Shown here: positions 17,186 to 27,234 of the stretch, one piece after another
Layout of the letters: each line of letters opens with the position of its first letter
Position numbering within the stretch: position 1 is the first letter of the stretch
Assembly (NCBI GenBank): GCA_003194445.1
Contig: PQXF01000007.1
Location: 1-64,000 of the forward strand
Direction of reading: 5' to 3'
Source: Candidatus Methanogaster sp.
GTDB lineage: Archaea > Halobacteriota > Methanosarcinia > Methanosarcinales > Methanogasteraceae
Length of the DNA: 64,000 nucleotides
The notes under the pieces: generated by a model
The model's input: only the letters and a program-made list of their open reading frames with translations
Told to the model about the DNA's origin: nothing
Databases searched by the model: none
Translations under genes and position numbers: made by a program

Positions 17186-18025
17186 CTATTCACTATTTTC
17201 GCTACCTTTCGTCGTAATTTCCTCACATACTGGTTTCTGCTGGTATCCTGAGGGGGTCTGGTATGCCCAGCGGTACACGTTTCTAACCATAGTTTCGTTG
17301 GTGTGCAAATCCTCATCGATAACAAAATAGTACTTATCATACAATGTTGAGTTTGAATAACCGAACATTTCACACCCGTAACCCGGATGCCATGCTAATG
17401 ATAGTGTCGAGCAGTTAAATTCTTCTTTCTCGTATTCTATTGCATCATACCCACTCAGCCAATCTTTTGCTGTATCTGCCAAGGCATCCTGTTGTTCCTT
17501 TGACACGTTCCCTATGCGCTGTGCTATGTAGGCGGGTTGTGTTGCAAAAGGAACTTCCTGTATACGTAATACTCCTTTTCTGTCTTCAAATACATACGCA
17601 TCCACATACACACCAGGTGAAGCATAGATTGTCCACTTACCTGTCTTAACTGCTTTTATCGTTGCATTAAACTGATATCTCTTATCTTTTGAAAGGGTAC
17701 TCCGATTGGTGGGCAGATTATTTTCTACAAATACAAATCCTTCCGGAAGTACGATACCCTCGGACACATTTACTTTCAGATCTACCGACGGGGCAAGGAC
17801 GTACACGAAGCTCACGGTCTCGTTTAATACGGGTCCTTTTGGAAAACCAGAGAAATGAAGATTGGCTCTGATCGGGAGATGCGCTATGACCGAGTCGGTT
17901 ACACACTCTTCTTTATCACTCGTCAACTCCGGCACGAAGACCGTCAAAGACAAGACAGTAACGGCCAACGCTAATGTAACAAAAACTGCGATTAATACTA
18001 ACAATATTTTTATACTTCTATTCAT
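17186..18025 (-). CDS. Exported protein A0 of tandem array
   Basis: 279 residues from ATG 18025 (MNRSIKILLVLIAVF), chosen over the tracked GTG 18034 because GGAGGTG precedes it; it overlaps the A1 stop by 8 nt (ATGAATAG). An N-terminal hydrophobic helix anchors or exports it. The rest is unrecognised, rich in beta strands and N-glycosylation-type sites, with a C-terminal conserved block: GCEMFGYSNSTLYDKYYFVI and RWAYQTPSGYQQKPVCEEI. Paired cysteines suggest disulfides. It is the most diverged of four paralogues (A0-A3) and has a different leader. Function unknown; context with PA14/PKD/dockerin proteins suggests a cell-surface role. Confidence 0.8.
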   Translation of the reverse strand: MNRSIKILLVLIAVFVTLALAVTVLSLTVFVPELTSDKEECVTDSVIAHLPIRANLHFSGFPKGPVLNETVSFVYVLAPSVDLKVNVSEGIVLPEGFVFVENNLPTNRSTLSKDKRYQFNATIKAVKTGKWTIYASPGVYVDAYVFEDRKGVLRIQEVPFATQPAYIAQRIGNVSKEQQDALADTAKDWLSGYDAIEYEKEEFNCSTLSLAWHPGYGCEMFGYSNSTLYDKYYFVIDEDLHTNETMVRNVYRWAYQTPSGYQQKPVCEEITTKGSENSE

Positions 18026-18851
18026 AGTTTTCACCTCCTTTCACCGTAATTTCTTCGCATACTGGTTTCTGATGGTATCTTGATGGAGTCTGGTATGCCC
18101 AGCGGTACACGTTTCTGATTTTGGTTTTGTTGGTGTGCTGATCTTCTTCGATGGCAAAATAATACTTGTCATACAGTTTCGAATTTGAATAACCCAACAT
18201 TTCACAACCATAGCACTTAATATTAACATTGTGGATCCTTGATGCAGGCCATGATATTATCGTGCAGTTAAATTCTTCTTTTTCAGATCGTTGTATATCA
18301 TGTTCATTCAGCCAATTTTTTGTTATATCCATGAAAATATCATGATGTTCCTGCGTTATATTCTCTTTAAGACGGGATCTTGTGATGGGTTCTTTAGCTT
18401 TCCAAACTTTTTGTATCCATACCGTCGACACCTCGCCTCCGAATGCAACATTTACATTTGCATATACGCCAGGTGAAGCATAAACCATCCAATTTCCAAT
18501 ATCAACTGTTTTTATCTTTGCACCATACCTATATTTCTTGCCTTTTTTAAGCGTGATCTGACCGATTGGCAGATTATTCTCCACGAAAACGATTCCTTCC
18601 GGAAGAATGAGACCTTCTGAAACGTTTACTTTCACATCCACCAATGGATTCAAGGTGTATGTGATATCTACAGTCCGATTTAATATTGGTTCGTCAGGAA
18701 AACCAAGATCAGCTCTGATCGGGATATGGGATATGACTTGGTCGGTTACGTACTCTTCCTTTTCATCCGCCAGACTCTGCACAAATATGGATAGCAGGAT
18801 GACGATAGAAATCACAACCAGTGCCAGTGATGCTTTTGTGATTTTATTCAT
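18018..18851 (-). CDS. Exported protein A1 of tandem array
   Basis: 277 residues, starting MNKITKASLALVVISIVILL, a leader/anchor helix shared with A2 and A3. The body has the family segments VKVNVSEGLILPEGIVFVEN, KKGKKYRYGAKIKT, WMVYASPGVYANVNV and the C-terminal CYGCEMLGYSNSKLYDKYYF and KPVCEEITVKGG. The start overlaps the end of the upstream dockerin gene by exactly 8 nt, and its Shine-Dalgarno (GGGGTGA) lies within that gene's last codons, so the two are translationally coupled. Function is unknown. Confidence 0.8.
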   Translation of the reverse strand: MNKITKASLALVVISIVILLSIFVQSLADEKEEYVTDQVISHIPIRADLGFPDEPILNRTVDITYTLNPLVDVKVNVSEGLILPEGIVFVENNLPIGQITLKKGKKYRYGAKIKTVDIGNWMVYASPGVYANVNVAFGGEVSTVWIQKVWKAKEPITRSRLKENITQEHHDIFMDITKNWLNEHDIQRSEKEEFNCTIISWPASRIHNVNIKCYGCEMLGYSNSKLYDKYYFAIEEDQHTNKTKIRNVYRWAYQTPSRYHQKPVCEEITVKGGENYE

Positions 18852-19584
18852 CGTTCACCCCTTTCACCACAGCTTGCGAAACCATCAGCGCATCAAGTGA
18901 GGTAATCACCCCATCCGAATTCACATCTGCTGCAGGGTCACTGTTGGTGCCGCAGGCAGCCATTTGCAGAATAAGCAGCGCATCCGCAGCCGAGACTTTT
19001 CCATCGCGATTGACATCACCCTTCAAAGGCACATCTACCAACTCGCTGTGCGTATTCATCCCACCTGTGCCGTTGACGACGGTCAAAGTTGCATTATAGA
19101 CACCTGCCCGGTCATACGTATGGGTCGGATTTGTTGATGCATTATAGATCTCATCCGGCGTCCCATCGCCAAAGTTCCATCGCCATTCGGTGATATTATC
19201 GCCGAGAGACGGGTCTGTAAAGGATACATTGGTGCCGGACCCATGAACAGTGTATGAGAATAAAGCGTTCAGTGGAAGAGTTGCAAGTTCGGTTCTTGGT
19301 ATTCTCATATTTTTGTCAGGAACTACCTGTTTACTCATGGTAGAATTCGCCCATGATAGAACAAAGGATGCATTACCCATGGAATGATGATACCATATCG
19401 CAAAATCGTGCCAGCCTTTGCATAGACGGGTGCTGCTGTTTGCTTCTGCATGGTCGCTGAATATGCGGTTGGAAAATATGTCGGTGTGGTTGATCTTCAT
19501 ACCAACAGTTCCCTCTTCGCTCGCGACGTAGAACGTGTATGTGTCGTTGCCTGGTATGTACATCTGTCCGCTCCATACCATCAT
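18844..19584 (-). pseudogene. 5'-truncated PA14-PKD-dockerin gene (copy X3)
   Basis: 246 residues corresponding to the C-terminal quarter of the full-length gene at 22169. It starts in the middle of the PA14 domain (MMVWSGQMYIPGNDTYTFYV), continues through PKD (DNITEWRWNFGDGTPDEIYN) and ends in a two-repeat dockerin-like module (GDVNRDGKVSAADALLILQM, VNSDGVITSLDALMVSQAV). No signal peptide remains in frame. Directly upstream a leader from an A-type gene is fused out of frame, so the copy arose by deletion. The A1 gene starts inside its 3' end. It might still be translated by re-initiation at the TGATG junction, but would lack a signal for export. Confidence 0.8.
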
Positions 19585-19664
19585 CCAGTCTGCACAAATA
19601 TAGCCAGCAGGATGACGATAAAAATCACAGCCAGCGTCAGTGATGCTTTTGCGATTTTATTCAT
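19581..19664 (-). pseudogene. A-type leader fused out of frame to X3
   Basis: A 27-codon frame MNKIAKASLTLAVIF...FVQTG, nearly the leader of A1-A3, preceded by GGGGTGA. It runs into the PA14 coding sequence at CAGACTGGATG, where the A leader (CAGAGTCTGG) and gene X (AACTGGATGG) share a few bases. The fusion is out of frame: the leader ends at a TGA that overlaps the first ATG of the X3 remnant. This is a deletion junction removing the A body and the 5' part of X. Confidence 0.75.
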
Positions 19665-19667
19665 TAC

Positions 19668-20483
19668 TCACCCCATTGCATTCGTCATAACCTCTTCACA
19701 TACTGGTTTCTGCTGGTAGCCTGAGGGGGTCTGGTATGCCCAGCGGTACACGTTTCTGATTTTGGTTTTGTTGGTGTTTAAATCCTCGTCGATAACAAAA
19801 TAGTATTTGTCATACAGTTTCGAGTTTGAATAACCTAACATTTCACATCCGTAGCACTTAATATCAATATTATGGATCCTTGATGAAGGTCTTGATATCA
19901 TAGCGCACTTAAATTCTTCTTTTTTGTATTCATGTGCGCCATATTCTATCAGCCAACTTTTTACTTCCACCATCAGATTATTTTGTTGCACCTCTGAGGT
20001 AGTCCCTCTAAGACGATATCTAGTGAGGGGTATTGTAGCATCCACAACTTTGTAGATAACTGCTGATGCCCGGTCTTCAAATATATTCACATCTGCATGC
20101 ACCCCAGGCGAAGCATAAACCATCCAATTTCCTATCTCAACTGTTTTTATCTTTGCACCATATCTATACTTCTTGCCTTTTTTAAGCGTGATCTGACCGG
20201 TTGGCAGATTATTCTCCATGAACACGAGACCTTCCGGAAGAACGAGACCCTCCGAAACATTTACCTTTACATCTGCTGATGGTGTCAAAGTATAGGTGAT
20301 ATCCGCAGTCTGGTTTAATGCTGGCGCAAAGAAAGTAAGGTCAGCTCTGAGTGGGATGTGAGCTATTACCGGATCGGTCACATACTCCTTCTTTTCATCC
20401 GCCAGACTCTGCACAAATATGACTAGCAGGATGACGATAGAAATCACAACCAGTGCCAGTGATGCTTTTGCGATTTTATTCAT
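19668..20483 (-). CDS. Exported protein A2 of tandem array
   Basis: 271 residues, leader MNKIAKASLALVVISIVILL as in A1 and A3, then the same body (VNVSEGLVLPEGLVFMENNL, KKGKKYRYGAKIKTVE, WMVYASPGVHADVNIFEDRA) and C-terminal block CYGCEMLGYSNSKLYDKYYF. The end differs from the paralogues (CEEVMTNAMG instead of CEEIT.KGG), next to the deletion junction. The start overlaps the upstream dockerin gene X2 by 8 nt. Function unknown. Confidence 0.8.
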   Translation of the reverse strand: MNKIAKASLALVVISIVILLVIFVQSLADEKKEYVTDPVIAHIPLRADLTFFAPALNQTADITYTLTPSADVKVNVSEGLVLPEGLVFMENNLPTGQITLKKGKKYRYGAKIKTVEIGNWMVYASPGVHADVNIFEDRASAVIYKVVDATIPLTRYRLRGTTSEVQQNNLMVEVKSWLIEYGAHEYKKEEFKCAMISRPSSRIHNIDIKCYGCEMLGYSNSKLYDKYYFVIDEDLNTNKTKIRNVYRWAYQTPSGYQQKPVCEEVMTNAMG

Positions 20484-21285
20484 CGTTCACCCCTTTCATC
20501 ACAGCTTGCGAAACCATCAGCGCATCAAGTGAGGTAATCGCCCCATCCAAATTTACATCTGCTGCAGGGTCACTGTTGGTGCCGCAGGCAGCCATTTGCA
20601 GAATAAGCAGCGCATCCGCAGCCGAGACTTTTCCGTCGTGATTGGCATCACCCTTTAAAGGCACATCTACCAACTCGCTGTGCGTATTCATCCCACCTGT
20701 GCCGTTGACGACGGTCAAAGTTGCATTATATACACCTACCCGGTCATACGTATGGGTCGGATTTGTCGACGCATTATAGATTTCATCCGGCGTCCCATCG
20801 CCAAAGTTCCACCGCCATTCGGTGATATTGTCGCCGAGAGACAGGTCTGCAAAGGATACATTGGTGCTGAACCTATGAACAGTGTATGAGAATAAAGCGT
20901 TCAGCGGAAGACTTGCAAGTTCGGTTCTTGATGTTCGCATATTTTTGTCAGGAACTACCTGTTTACCCATGGTAGAATTCGCCCATGATAGGGCAAAGGA
21001 TGCATTACCCATGGCATGATGATACCATATCGCAAAATCGTGCCAGCCTTTGGATAGACGGGTGCTGCTGTTTGCTTCTGCATGGTCGCTGAATATGCGG
21101 TTGGAAAATATGTCGGTGTGGTTGATCTTCATACCAACAGTTCCCTCTTCGCTCGCAACGTAGAACGTGTATGTGTCGTTGCCTGGTACGTAGATCTGTC
21201 CGCTCCATACCGCCATCCAGTTATCTACATTCACATCGGGATATGGGGAACCCATGCCCCAACTGAAGTTCAACTCTGTCGTCAC
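20476..21285 (-). pseudogene. 5'-truncated PA14-PKD-dockerin gene (copy X2)
   Basis: 269 residues, a longer remnant than X3. It begins at TTELNFSWGMGSPYPDVNVD, just before the PA14 core, then PA14, PKD (WRWNFGDGTPDE) and dockerin repeats (GDANHDGKVSAADALLILQM, VNLDGAITSLDALMVSQAV). The first codon in the track is GTG 21285, with no Shine-Dalgarno and no signal peptide in frame. Upstream lies a leader of the A0 type joined out of frame. Gene A2 starts inside its last codons. Confidence 0.8.
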
Positions 21286-21374
21286 TTGTCAACTCCAGCA
21301 CGACTACAGCCGATGTCAATGCAACCAAAACAAGGAGCAGTACCAACAATATTTTTTATACTTCTATTCGCCAT
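21282..21374 (-). pseudogene. A0-type leader fused out of frame to X2
   Basis: From ATG 21374, overlapping the A3 stop as the A0 gene overlaps A1, the first frame is MANRSIKNIVG and stops after 30 codons. Removing one A from the AAAAAA run gives ILLVLLLVLVALTSAVVVLE then LTSD, which is the leader and first residues of an A0-like protein (compare FVPELTSDKEE). The sequence then switches to gene X at GACGACAGAGTTGAAC. So an A0-like gene once followed A3 and was deleted together with the first three quarters of the next X copy. Confidence 0.7.
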
Positions 21375-22176
21375 TTCTGCCACCTTTCATCGTGATCTCT
21401 TCACATACAGGTTTCTGCTGGTATCCTGAGGGGGTCTGGTATGCCCAGCGGTACACGTTTCTGATTTTAGTTTTGTTGGTGTGCTGATCTTCTTCGATAA
21501 CGAAATAGTACTTGTCATACAGTTTCGAGTTTGAATAACTCAACACTTCGCATCCATAACACCGAATATCCGGGTTTGCCGAGATTATCGTGCAATTAAA
21601 TTCTTCATTCCCATATTCAACTGCACCATATTCCCGTAACCAATTTTTTGTAATATTCATTAAAATATCCTGCCCTTCCTTTGATACTTTCGCCCTAAGA
21701 CGAAATCGGGTGAGTGGCACTGTAGCGTCAAAAACTCCCTGTCCAACCACCGACGAGATAGCACCTTCAAATACATTCACATCTGCATATACGCCGGGTG
21801 AAGCATAGATTCTCCAAATTCCAGTCTTGACTGATTTTATCTTTGAATTGAACGTATACTTCCGGCCTTTTCTAAGCGTAATCTGACCGGTTTGCAGATT
21901 ATTTTCTACAAATACAATACCTTCTGGAAGAACGATACCCTCTGAAACATCCGCCTTCACATCTACTGAGGGGGTTAGGGTGTATTTTAGGTTCATTAAT
22001 GCTGGGTCGTCTGGATCAAAAGAGAAACGGAGGTGAGCTTCGAGAGGGATATGGGCTATTACCGGATCGGTCACATACTCCTTCTTTTCATCCGCCAGAC
22101 TCTGCACAAATATGACTAGCAGGATGACGATAGAAATCACAACCAGTGCCAGTGATGCTTTTGCGATTTTATTCAT
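21364..22176 (-). CDS. Exported protein A3 of tandem array
   Basis: 270 residues, leader MNKIAKASLALVVISIVILL, body VKADVSEGIVLPEGIVFVEN, RKGRKYTFNSKIKSVKTG, WRIYASPGVYADVNVFEGAI and the C-terminal block CYGCEVLSYSNSKLYDKYYF, KPVCEEITMKGG. It follows the full-length X gene with an 8-nt overlap and a Shine-Dalgarno inside the X 3' end. This is the array's complete X-A pair and probably the functional expression unit. No family recognised. Confidence 0.8.
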   Translation of the reverse strand: MNKIAKASLALVVISIVILLVIFVQSLADEKKEYVTDPVIAHIPLEAHLRFSFDPDDPALMNLKYTLTPSVDVKADVSEGIVLPEGIVFVENNLQTGQITLRKGRKYTFNSKIKSVKTGIWRIYASPGVYADVNVFEGAISSVVGQGVFDATVPLTRFRLRAKVSKEGQDILMNITKNWLREYGAVEYGNEEFNCTIISANPDIRCYGCEVLSYSNSKLYDKYYFVIEEDQHTNKTKIRNVYRWAYQTPSGYQQKPVCEEITMKGGRNGE

Positions 22177-25170
22177 CGTTCACCCCTTTCATCACAGCTT
22201 GCGAAACCATCAGCGCATCAAGTGAGGTAATCGCCCCATCCAAATTTACATCTGCTACAGGGTCACTGTTGGTGCCGCAGGCAGCCATTTGCAGAATAAG
22301 CAGCGCATCCGCAGCCGAGAGTTTTCCATCATGATTGGCATCACCTTTTATAGGCACATCTACCAACTCGCTATGCGTATCCATCCCACCGGTGCCATTG
22401 AAAACGGTCAGAGTTGTATTATAGACGCCTGCCCGGTTATATGCATGATCAGGATTTGTTGACGCATTATATGTTTCATCTGCCGCCCCATCGCCAAAGT
22501 TCCATTTCCATTCGGTGATATTATCACCGAGAGATAGGTCTGTAAAGGATACATTGGTGCCGGACCCATGAACAGTGTATGAGAATAAAGCGTTCAGCGG
22601 AAGACTTGCAAGTTCGGTTCTCGGCGTTCGCATATTTTTGTCAGGAACTACCTGTTTACTCATGGTAGAATTCGCCCATGATAGAACAAAGGATGCATTA
22701 CCCATGGCATGATGATACCATATCGCAAAATCGTGCCAGCCTTTGGATAGACGGGTGCTGCTGTTTGCTTCTGCATGGTCGCTGAATATATGGTTGGAAA
22801 ATATGTCGGTGCGGTTGATCTTCATACCAACAGTCCCCTCTTCGCTCGCGACGTAGAACGTGTATGTGTCGTTGCCTGGTATGTACATCTGTCCGCTCCA
22901 TACCGCCATCCAGTTATCCACGTTCACATCAGGATATGGGGAACCCGTACCCCAACTGAAGTTCAATTCTGTCGTCTCAGTCCCGAGTTTTACCAGATGC
23001 GCACCAGTTACATCGTAATTGTAATATTCGGCATGGTGGCACATCAGGTATATCGCGCATTCGGGATCAAATTTGAAGCCATACGAATCTGCACCTGAAC
23101 TATCGCAGTACACTATGATGCGACCCATTTCGTCGCGGATAGTTATCGGCTCTGCTGGCTCATGTCGGAACTCAGGTGTACTTCCCCAGACCGGCAACCC
23201 AGGATATCGCTCGCCCGCATATATCGTGAAATAGTCTCCGGGACCCATATACACATAGTCTAAGTTTACCATGATGCCGGATATATTCCCAAGCATACTA
23301 TAATAAGGTCCGATTTTCCAGTGTTTGTAATAGTTAGTAGGTAGATATTCGCCTGATACTTCCACACCTGCTTCCATAAAGCCTCCTATCGGGACGAATT
23401 CCCAGGTATCAAGAGGTCCGTAGACCTTTGTCTTGTATGGCATAATGGTATTTTCCCAAATGCATATCAGTACATCTTCAAGAAAAGGAAGTGTATTCAA
23501 TGAAAGCGAGTTTACAGACCTTTTTACAAAATCGTCAAATCGCCCACCAGTTTCTTTGGTTTGGCGTGCTGCTTGAAAGATGGTTAAGATCTTTGTAGCT
23601 TTTGCAGTGATCTTTACACCCGGATGTTTTTCGAGTTTGAGAATAAGGTCAATAGAAGTCATCATGTCACTCAGCACGCTCAATGCCTCATCAGTTAGAT
23701 CATCTCGCTGCATCTGCCTCCCTACTTCGACCTTCATTTCTCTCAGGAGTTGTATATCTTCAGGGGTTAAACATACCGGCACGTCGCCAACATAACCACA
23801 TACAACTTTTGACGGAATATTCACAGTAATATTGGCAGAGACCTCATGAGGGTCGCCACGCATCCAGTATGCAGTAAGTGTAGTTTCCCCTGAGAGGTTT
23901 ATGTTGGCGGTATCCACATATACGTGAAAATCGAGCGTACAAGGCGCGTCTGCAGAGAGCGTAGGAGGATTGGAGACGCACACCCCGCCTAAAATTTGAT
24001 CGGAAGGTCCATAAACTGTAACAGGACATTCGGGACTCGAATCTACCTCCGGAACAACAGTGCAGCCAAAGGAAATATATCTATTTCCATCGGCATCCTT
24101 ACGTATCGCTGGCGTAGCTCCATCCGCCGGATAGTCAATAGTGAGCCTTGATCCGTACCTACAGAACGTCCAGACATCACTTTCGGCAGTTAATCCGAGT
24201 TCATCTATTGCGACCACTTTCCAATAGTATGTTTTATACATCTCAAACGGGCCACTAAAACATGGATACGGCATGTTTTGGAATATCAGGTCCATCGAGG
24301 ATGACGAAGTTCCCAGATAAGCGTTGTATTTGACGGTACCATCTCCGTTTGGGTCTCCACCGGTCCATGATAGTTCCGTACTTGCACTCGCGCCTCCGGA
24401 ACCATCAGCTGGCGAAGGGTTAGATGGCTTGTACGGTGGTTTGTTTGGAGTACCTATCAACTTTATATAAGTGATATTGACATGTCCGTTTACATCAGGC
24501 CATGGATCACATGAACCGCCATGTGGATGACTGCTGTAATCAGCATCTTCATATACACAAACACGATATTCGTCGCTCCAGTCCAGGTCGCTCCAGAAAT
24601 CGCCAATGTCAAGAGATTTTGTTGTCCATGAGGAGTATTCTTCAGGGGAATGGTAGAACTCCCAAGTCCCATACCATTTTCCATCATGTTCATAACCGAA
24701 GCCGACCTCAATCCCCGCATCGTCACCGTCATCAGAATATGATTTGAATCTGTATTTTAGTTTTGGGTTATAATATCCATAAAACGGGTTTTCAGAGAAG
24801 CTGTGGTACATCGTTTGTGCGCAGGTATACATGGGAAATTCCTCAATAGACCACCATGTATACGGTAAATAGACGCTACCTTCATCCCATCCCATCTTCA
24901 GTTGGCCATACCAGGGGTGCCATCTCCCGTCAAACGGATCAGTGCTGAAGTCATCTTCCATATCACCACCTCATCAACTTTCCCTGAATAGCTGCTTGCC
25001 TCCGTCAAACCATGAGTTTGTATTTCGGTAATTTCCGGCGGCATAGCTCCAAAGCAAGTTTCGCATTCTGCGTCGGTCGTGTTCATGGCTATCGCCGGCA
25101 CCGTCGGTGCGCATATCATAAACATGCTTATCATGAGGATAAATCCAGACTTCGTTATCACTTTATTCAT
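22169..25170 (-). CDS. Large secreted FN3/PA14/PKD/dockerin protein X (frameshift after signal peptide)
   Basis: About 1000 residues over two frames. From ATG 25170 (after AGGTGA) a signal peptide (MNKVITKSGFILMISMFMIC...TVPAIA) continues to SYSGKVDE; the main 930-aa ORF starts in another frame at MEDDFSTDPFDGRW. One indel near GATGAGGTGGTGAT separates them, so it may be an error or an off state. Domains in order: a lectin/ConA-like beta region (about 1-190 of the main ORF), FN3-like (KPSNPSPADGSGG, YYWKVVAIDE), a beta region, a helical segment near 400-520, PA14 (MAVWSGQMYIPGNDTYTFYV), PKD (WKWNFGDG) and two dockerin-like repeats. Likely a surface or exported adhesion/binding protein. It heads the tandem array. 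Confidence 0.8.
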
Positions 25171-25524
25171 CTCAATCACCTGATATTTCTATGCTTCTTG
25201 TCATTATCTACTCGCCCGCACTCCGGGGCAAGCAAAAGCACAGGATACAGGACGTTGCTCGAAAAGCGGCACAGGATTCTGATATTTCGGTATATCGTTT
25301 CATGGTGGGTATCTCCGGAATGTTATTTATCACACCAGTCTAATCACATAAATACATTTTGCTCGGGCAACCGGGATTTGCTCCGAAAATAGTCATGCCA
25401 CCAAGATAACCTCGGGAATCGTGGGCGATAGACGCTTTTGAATAGGGTTAAGTCACCTGAACTTCCCAGTTTACACCTCTAAATACGCAATATCGCAAGA
25501 ATAAAATTTTACAGTATTGCACTA
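25171..25524. other. Intergenic region upstream of X, before IS
   Basis: About 350 bp with no gene supported; small ORFs on the plus strand here have no recognisable content. It should hold the promoter of the X gene; I do not see a convincing TATA box. The 9-bp sequence at its right end (CCCTCATAC) is the IS target duplication. Confidence 0.5.
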
Positions 25525-25533
25525 CCCTCATAC

Positions 25534-25558
25534 GGCACAATCGAATTTTCTAGTGATA
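25534..25558. repeat. IS left inverted repeat
   Basis: 25 bp, GGCACAATCGAATTTTCTAG and on to TGATA, complementary to 27133-27157 with about four mismatches. Confidence 0.88.
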
Positions 25559-25592
25559 GAATAGGATACTCCCTCCCAAAAGCTTTTTAACC

Positions 25593-26938
25593 ATGGGAGG
25601 GAATACGTGTATTGGCTATACAATGGCAATTCTAAACTGCACACTATTAAACTTTGCCCATGTGGGCATACTCTACCCAATCTTCGAGAAGTACTCGAAT
25701 GACTTCGAATACACCACAAACGGAATATTCAGGAGAATTGTGTCACCAGACTGTCCGAAATGTGGACATCGGATGAATCACAATGGATACAACGAGCATT
25801 GCAAAAAAGGACTTGGTAGCGTAAAGATCGGGAGATATCTCTGCCCTATTTGCAAGGAACCGCTCGAAGAATCTCGCAGCTGCTGGGAACAACTGAAAAC
25901 CGACTTCTTCAGTGTCTTGGAAAACATTTACCAGCGCTTGTGGATTCAAAATGTATCATATGATGGCATATCCGCGGTGATGGAACTCATATTTCCCAGA
26001 GGAAGAGATACTATTCACAACGATTTCACGGATTCAGTCGAAAGTGCGTATATCCCGCCAATAGAGGATATTCAGATCATTCATTATGACGAACAGCATC
26101 CAAAAATGGGCATAACCAGAAAATTTTCGCCTGACATTACTGGACGGTGTTACCGGTAGACCGATAGCGGACGAACTCTATGGTGACAAGAGTCCTGATA
26201 CCATTACAACCTTTCTTAAGGCACATCTCGACCCAACAAAGAAGACTTTCGTTGTAACTGACCTTTATTCAAGTTATCCTGGAGTATTCGGAAAATTCAA
26301 CGGATGAGAACCTGATTCATCAGTTGTGCCTCCTTCATCTGAACAAGCTGATAGTGGGCAATTTTCCGAAACACGGAACCATCGAGCAGGAATTGATTAA
26401 ATACCGACTGTTAAACATTTTTTACAACAGAGATGCGGAGATTGAGGTTCTGGAAGGGATGGCAAAAGAAGAACAGATGATGATCCTGAAGGGCGACGTG
26501 AAGTATATGGCGTGGCTAAAAAGTAATATGTCTATTTTCAGGCAGTCTGTACACGAACGTGAACTGAAACGTAGACGTAAGGACGAAAATCTTGAGCAGA
26601 GGACATTTTTCGAGGCTGTGAAGGTGTTTGCTACGTTGATGGTGGAGATAGATTCTTTTGATGCAGTTATACAGAAACGATTGAGGATGATTGAAAAGAA
26701 TTGGAAACATCTCACAGAGTTCTATTTCGTGGAAGACGCGCCAGCAACTAATAATTTGGTCGAGAACTACTATTCGACAAGTCTGAAGACGCATAGGAAG
26801 AAGCAACTCAGAACTGAGAGAGGGATTAGGAACCAGATGAAACTATCAGCGATTAAGAGGGCAGGAGTACTGGGTAAGTGCGAAAAGACGCTTCTGGAGG
26901 TATTTTTGATGTTTGTGCCGTTTCTGGATACTGGTTGA
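25593..26938 (+). pseudogene. DDE-type transposase, two frameshifts
   Basis: Three consecutive frames encode one transposase. The first (188 aa) has a zinc-binding CPKCGHRMNHNGYNEHC and CPICKEP region, then IIHYDEQHPKMG, probably the first catalytic Asp. The frame slips by one at AAAATTTT, and the second reads LTLLDGVTGRPIADELYGDK and FVVTDLYSSYPGVF, with the second Asp. An extra base near AACGGATGAGAAC shifts to the third frame (NLIHQLCLLHLNKLIVGNFP), the tracked 204-aa ORF, ending with VEDAPATNNLVENYYS, where the last acidic residue should lie. The first slip could be a programmed frameshift, but the second looks like a mutation, so the element is probably immobile on its own. Confidence 0.82.
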
Positions 26939-27132
26939 AGATTATTAGTCGTGAATCGTGAATAATGTGTGGGTGTCATTAGCAGTGGCTATCGATTTTT
27001 GACTGGCGTGCATGCAGTTTTCGTGGTTTTATCGGGAAAACGTGGTAAATCTGGTCTGGATTCTCTGGTCTGAGACTTTCATTACATACTGATGAGGGAG
27101 TTTAGGTGGATGTGGTGGGCGGAAAGTATGGA

Positions 27133-27157
27133 TATCACTAGATTTTTCGACAGTGCC
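27133..27157. repeat. IS right inverted repeat
   Basis: TATCACTAGATTTTTCGACA followed by GTGCC, the complement of the left end; followed directly by CCCTCATAC. Confidence 0.88.
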
Positions 27158-27234
27158 CCCTCATACGAGGGTGGCTTTTGCAGCATCTTAAGATAACTCT
27201 GGCCTATCTTGGCAACAGGAGAGAATATCCACTA

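Larger units (their letters stand above)
25525..27166. mobile_element. Complete insertion sequence with target duplication
   Basis: The element spans 25534-27157 (1624 bp). Its ends are near-perfect 25-bp inverted repeats: GGCACAATCGAATTTTCTAG.. at the left and the complement GGCACTGTCGAAAAATCTAG.. at the right. The 9-bp sequence CCCTCATAC lies immediately outside both ends (25525-25533 and 27158-27166), a target-site duplication showing insertion as a unit. Inside is one transposase gene broken by two frameshifts. I cannot assign the IS family with confidence; it resembles archaeal elements with a zinc-ribbon-like N-terminus and a DDE core. Confidence 0.88.

Noticed and set aside
17186-25170. 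Repeated segments as a CRISPR array
   Set aside because: Repeat units are 1.6-1.7 kb and coding; this is gene duplication.
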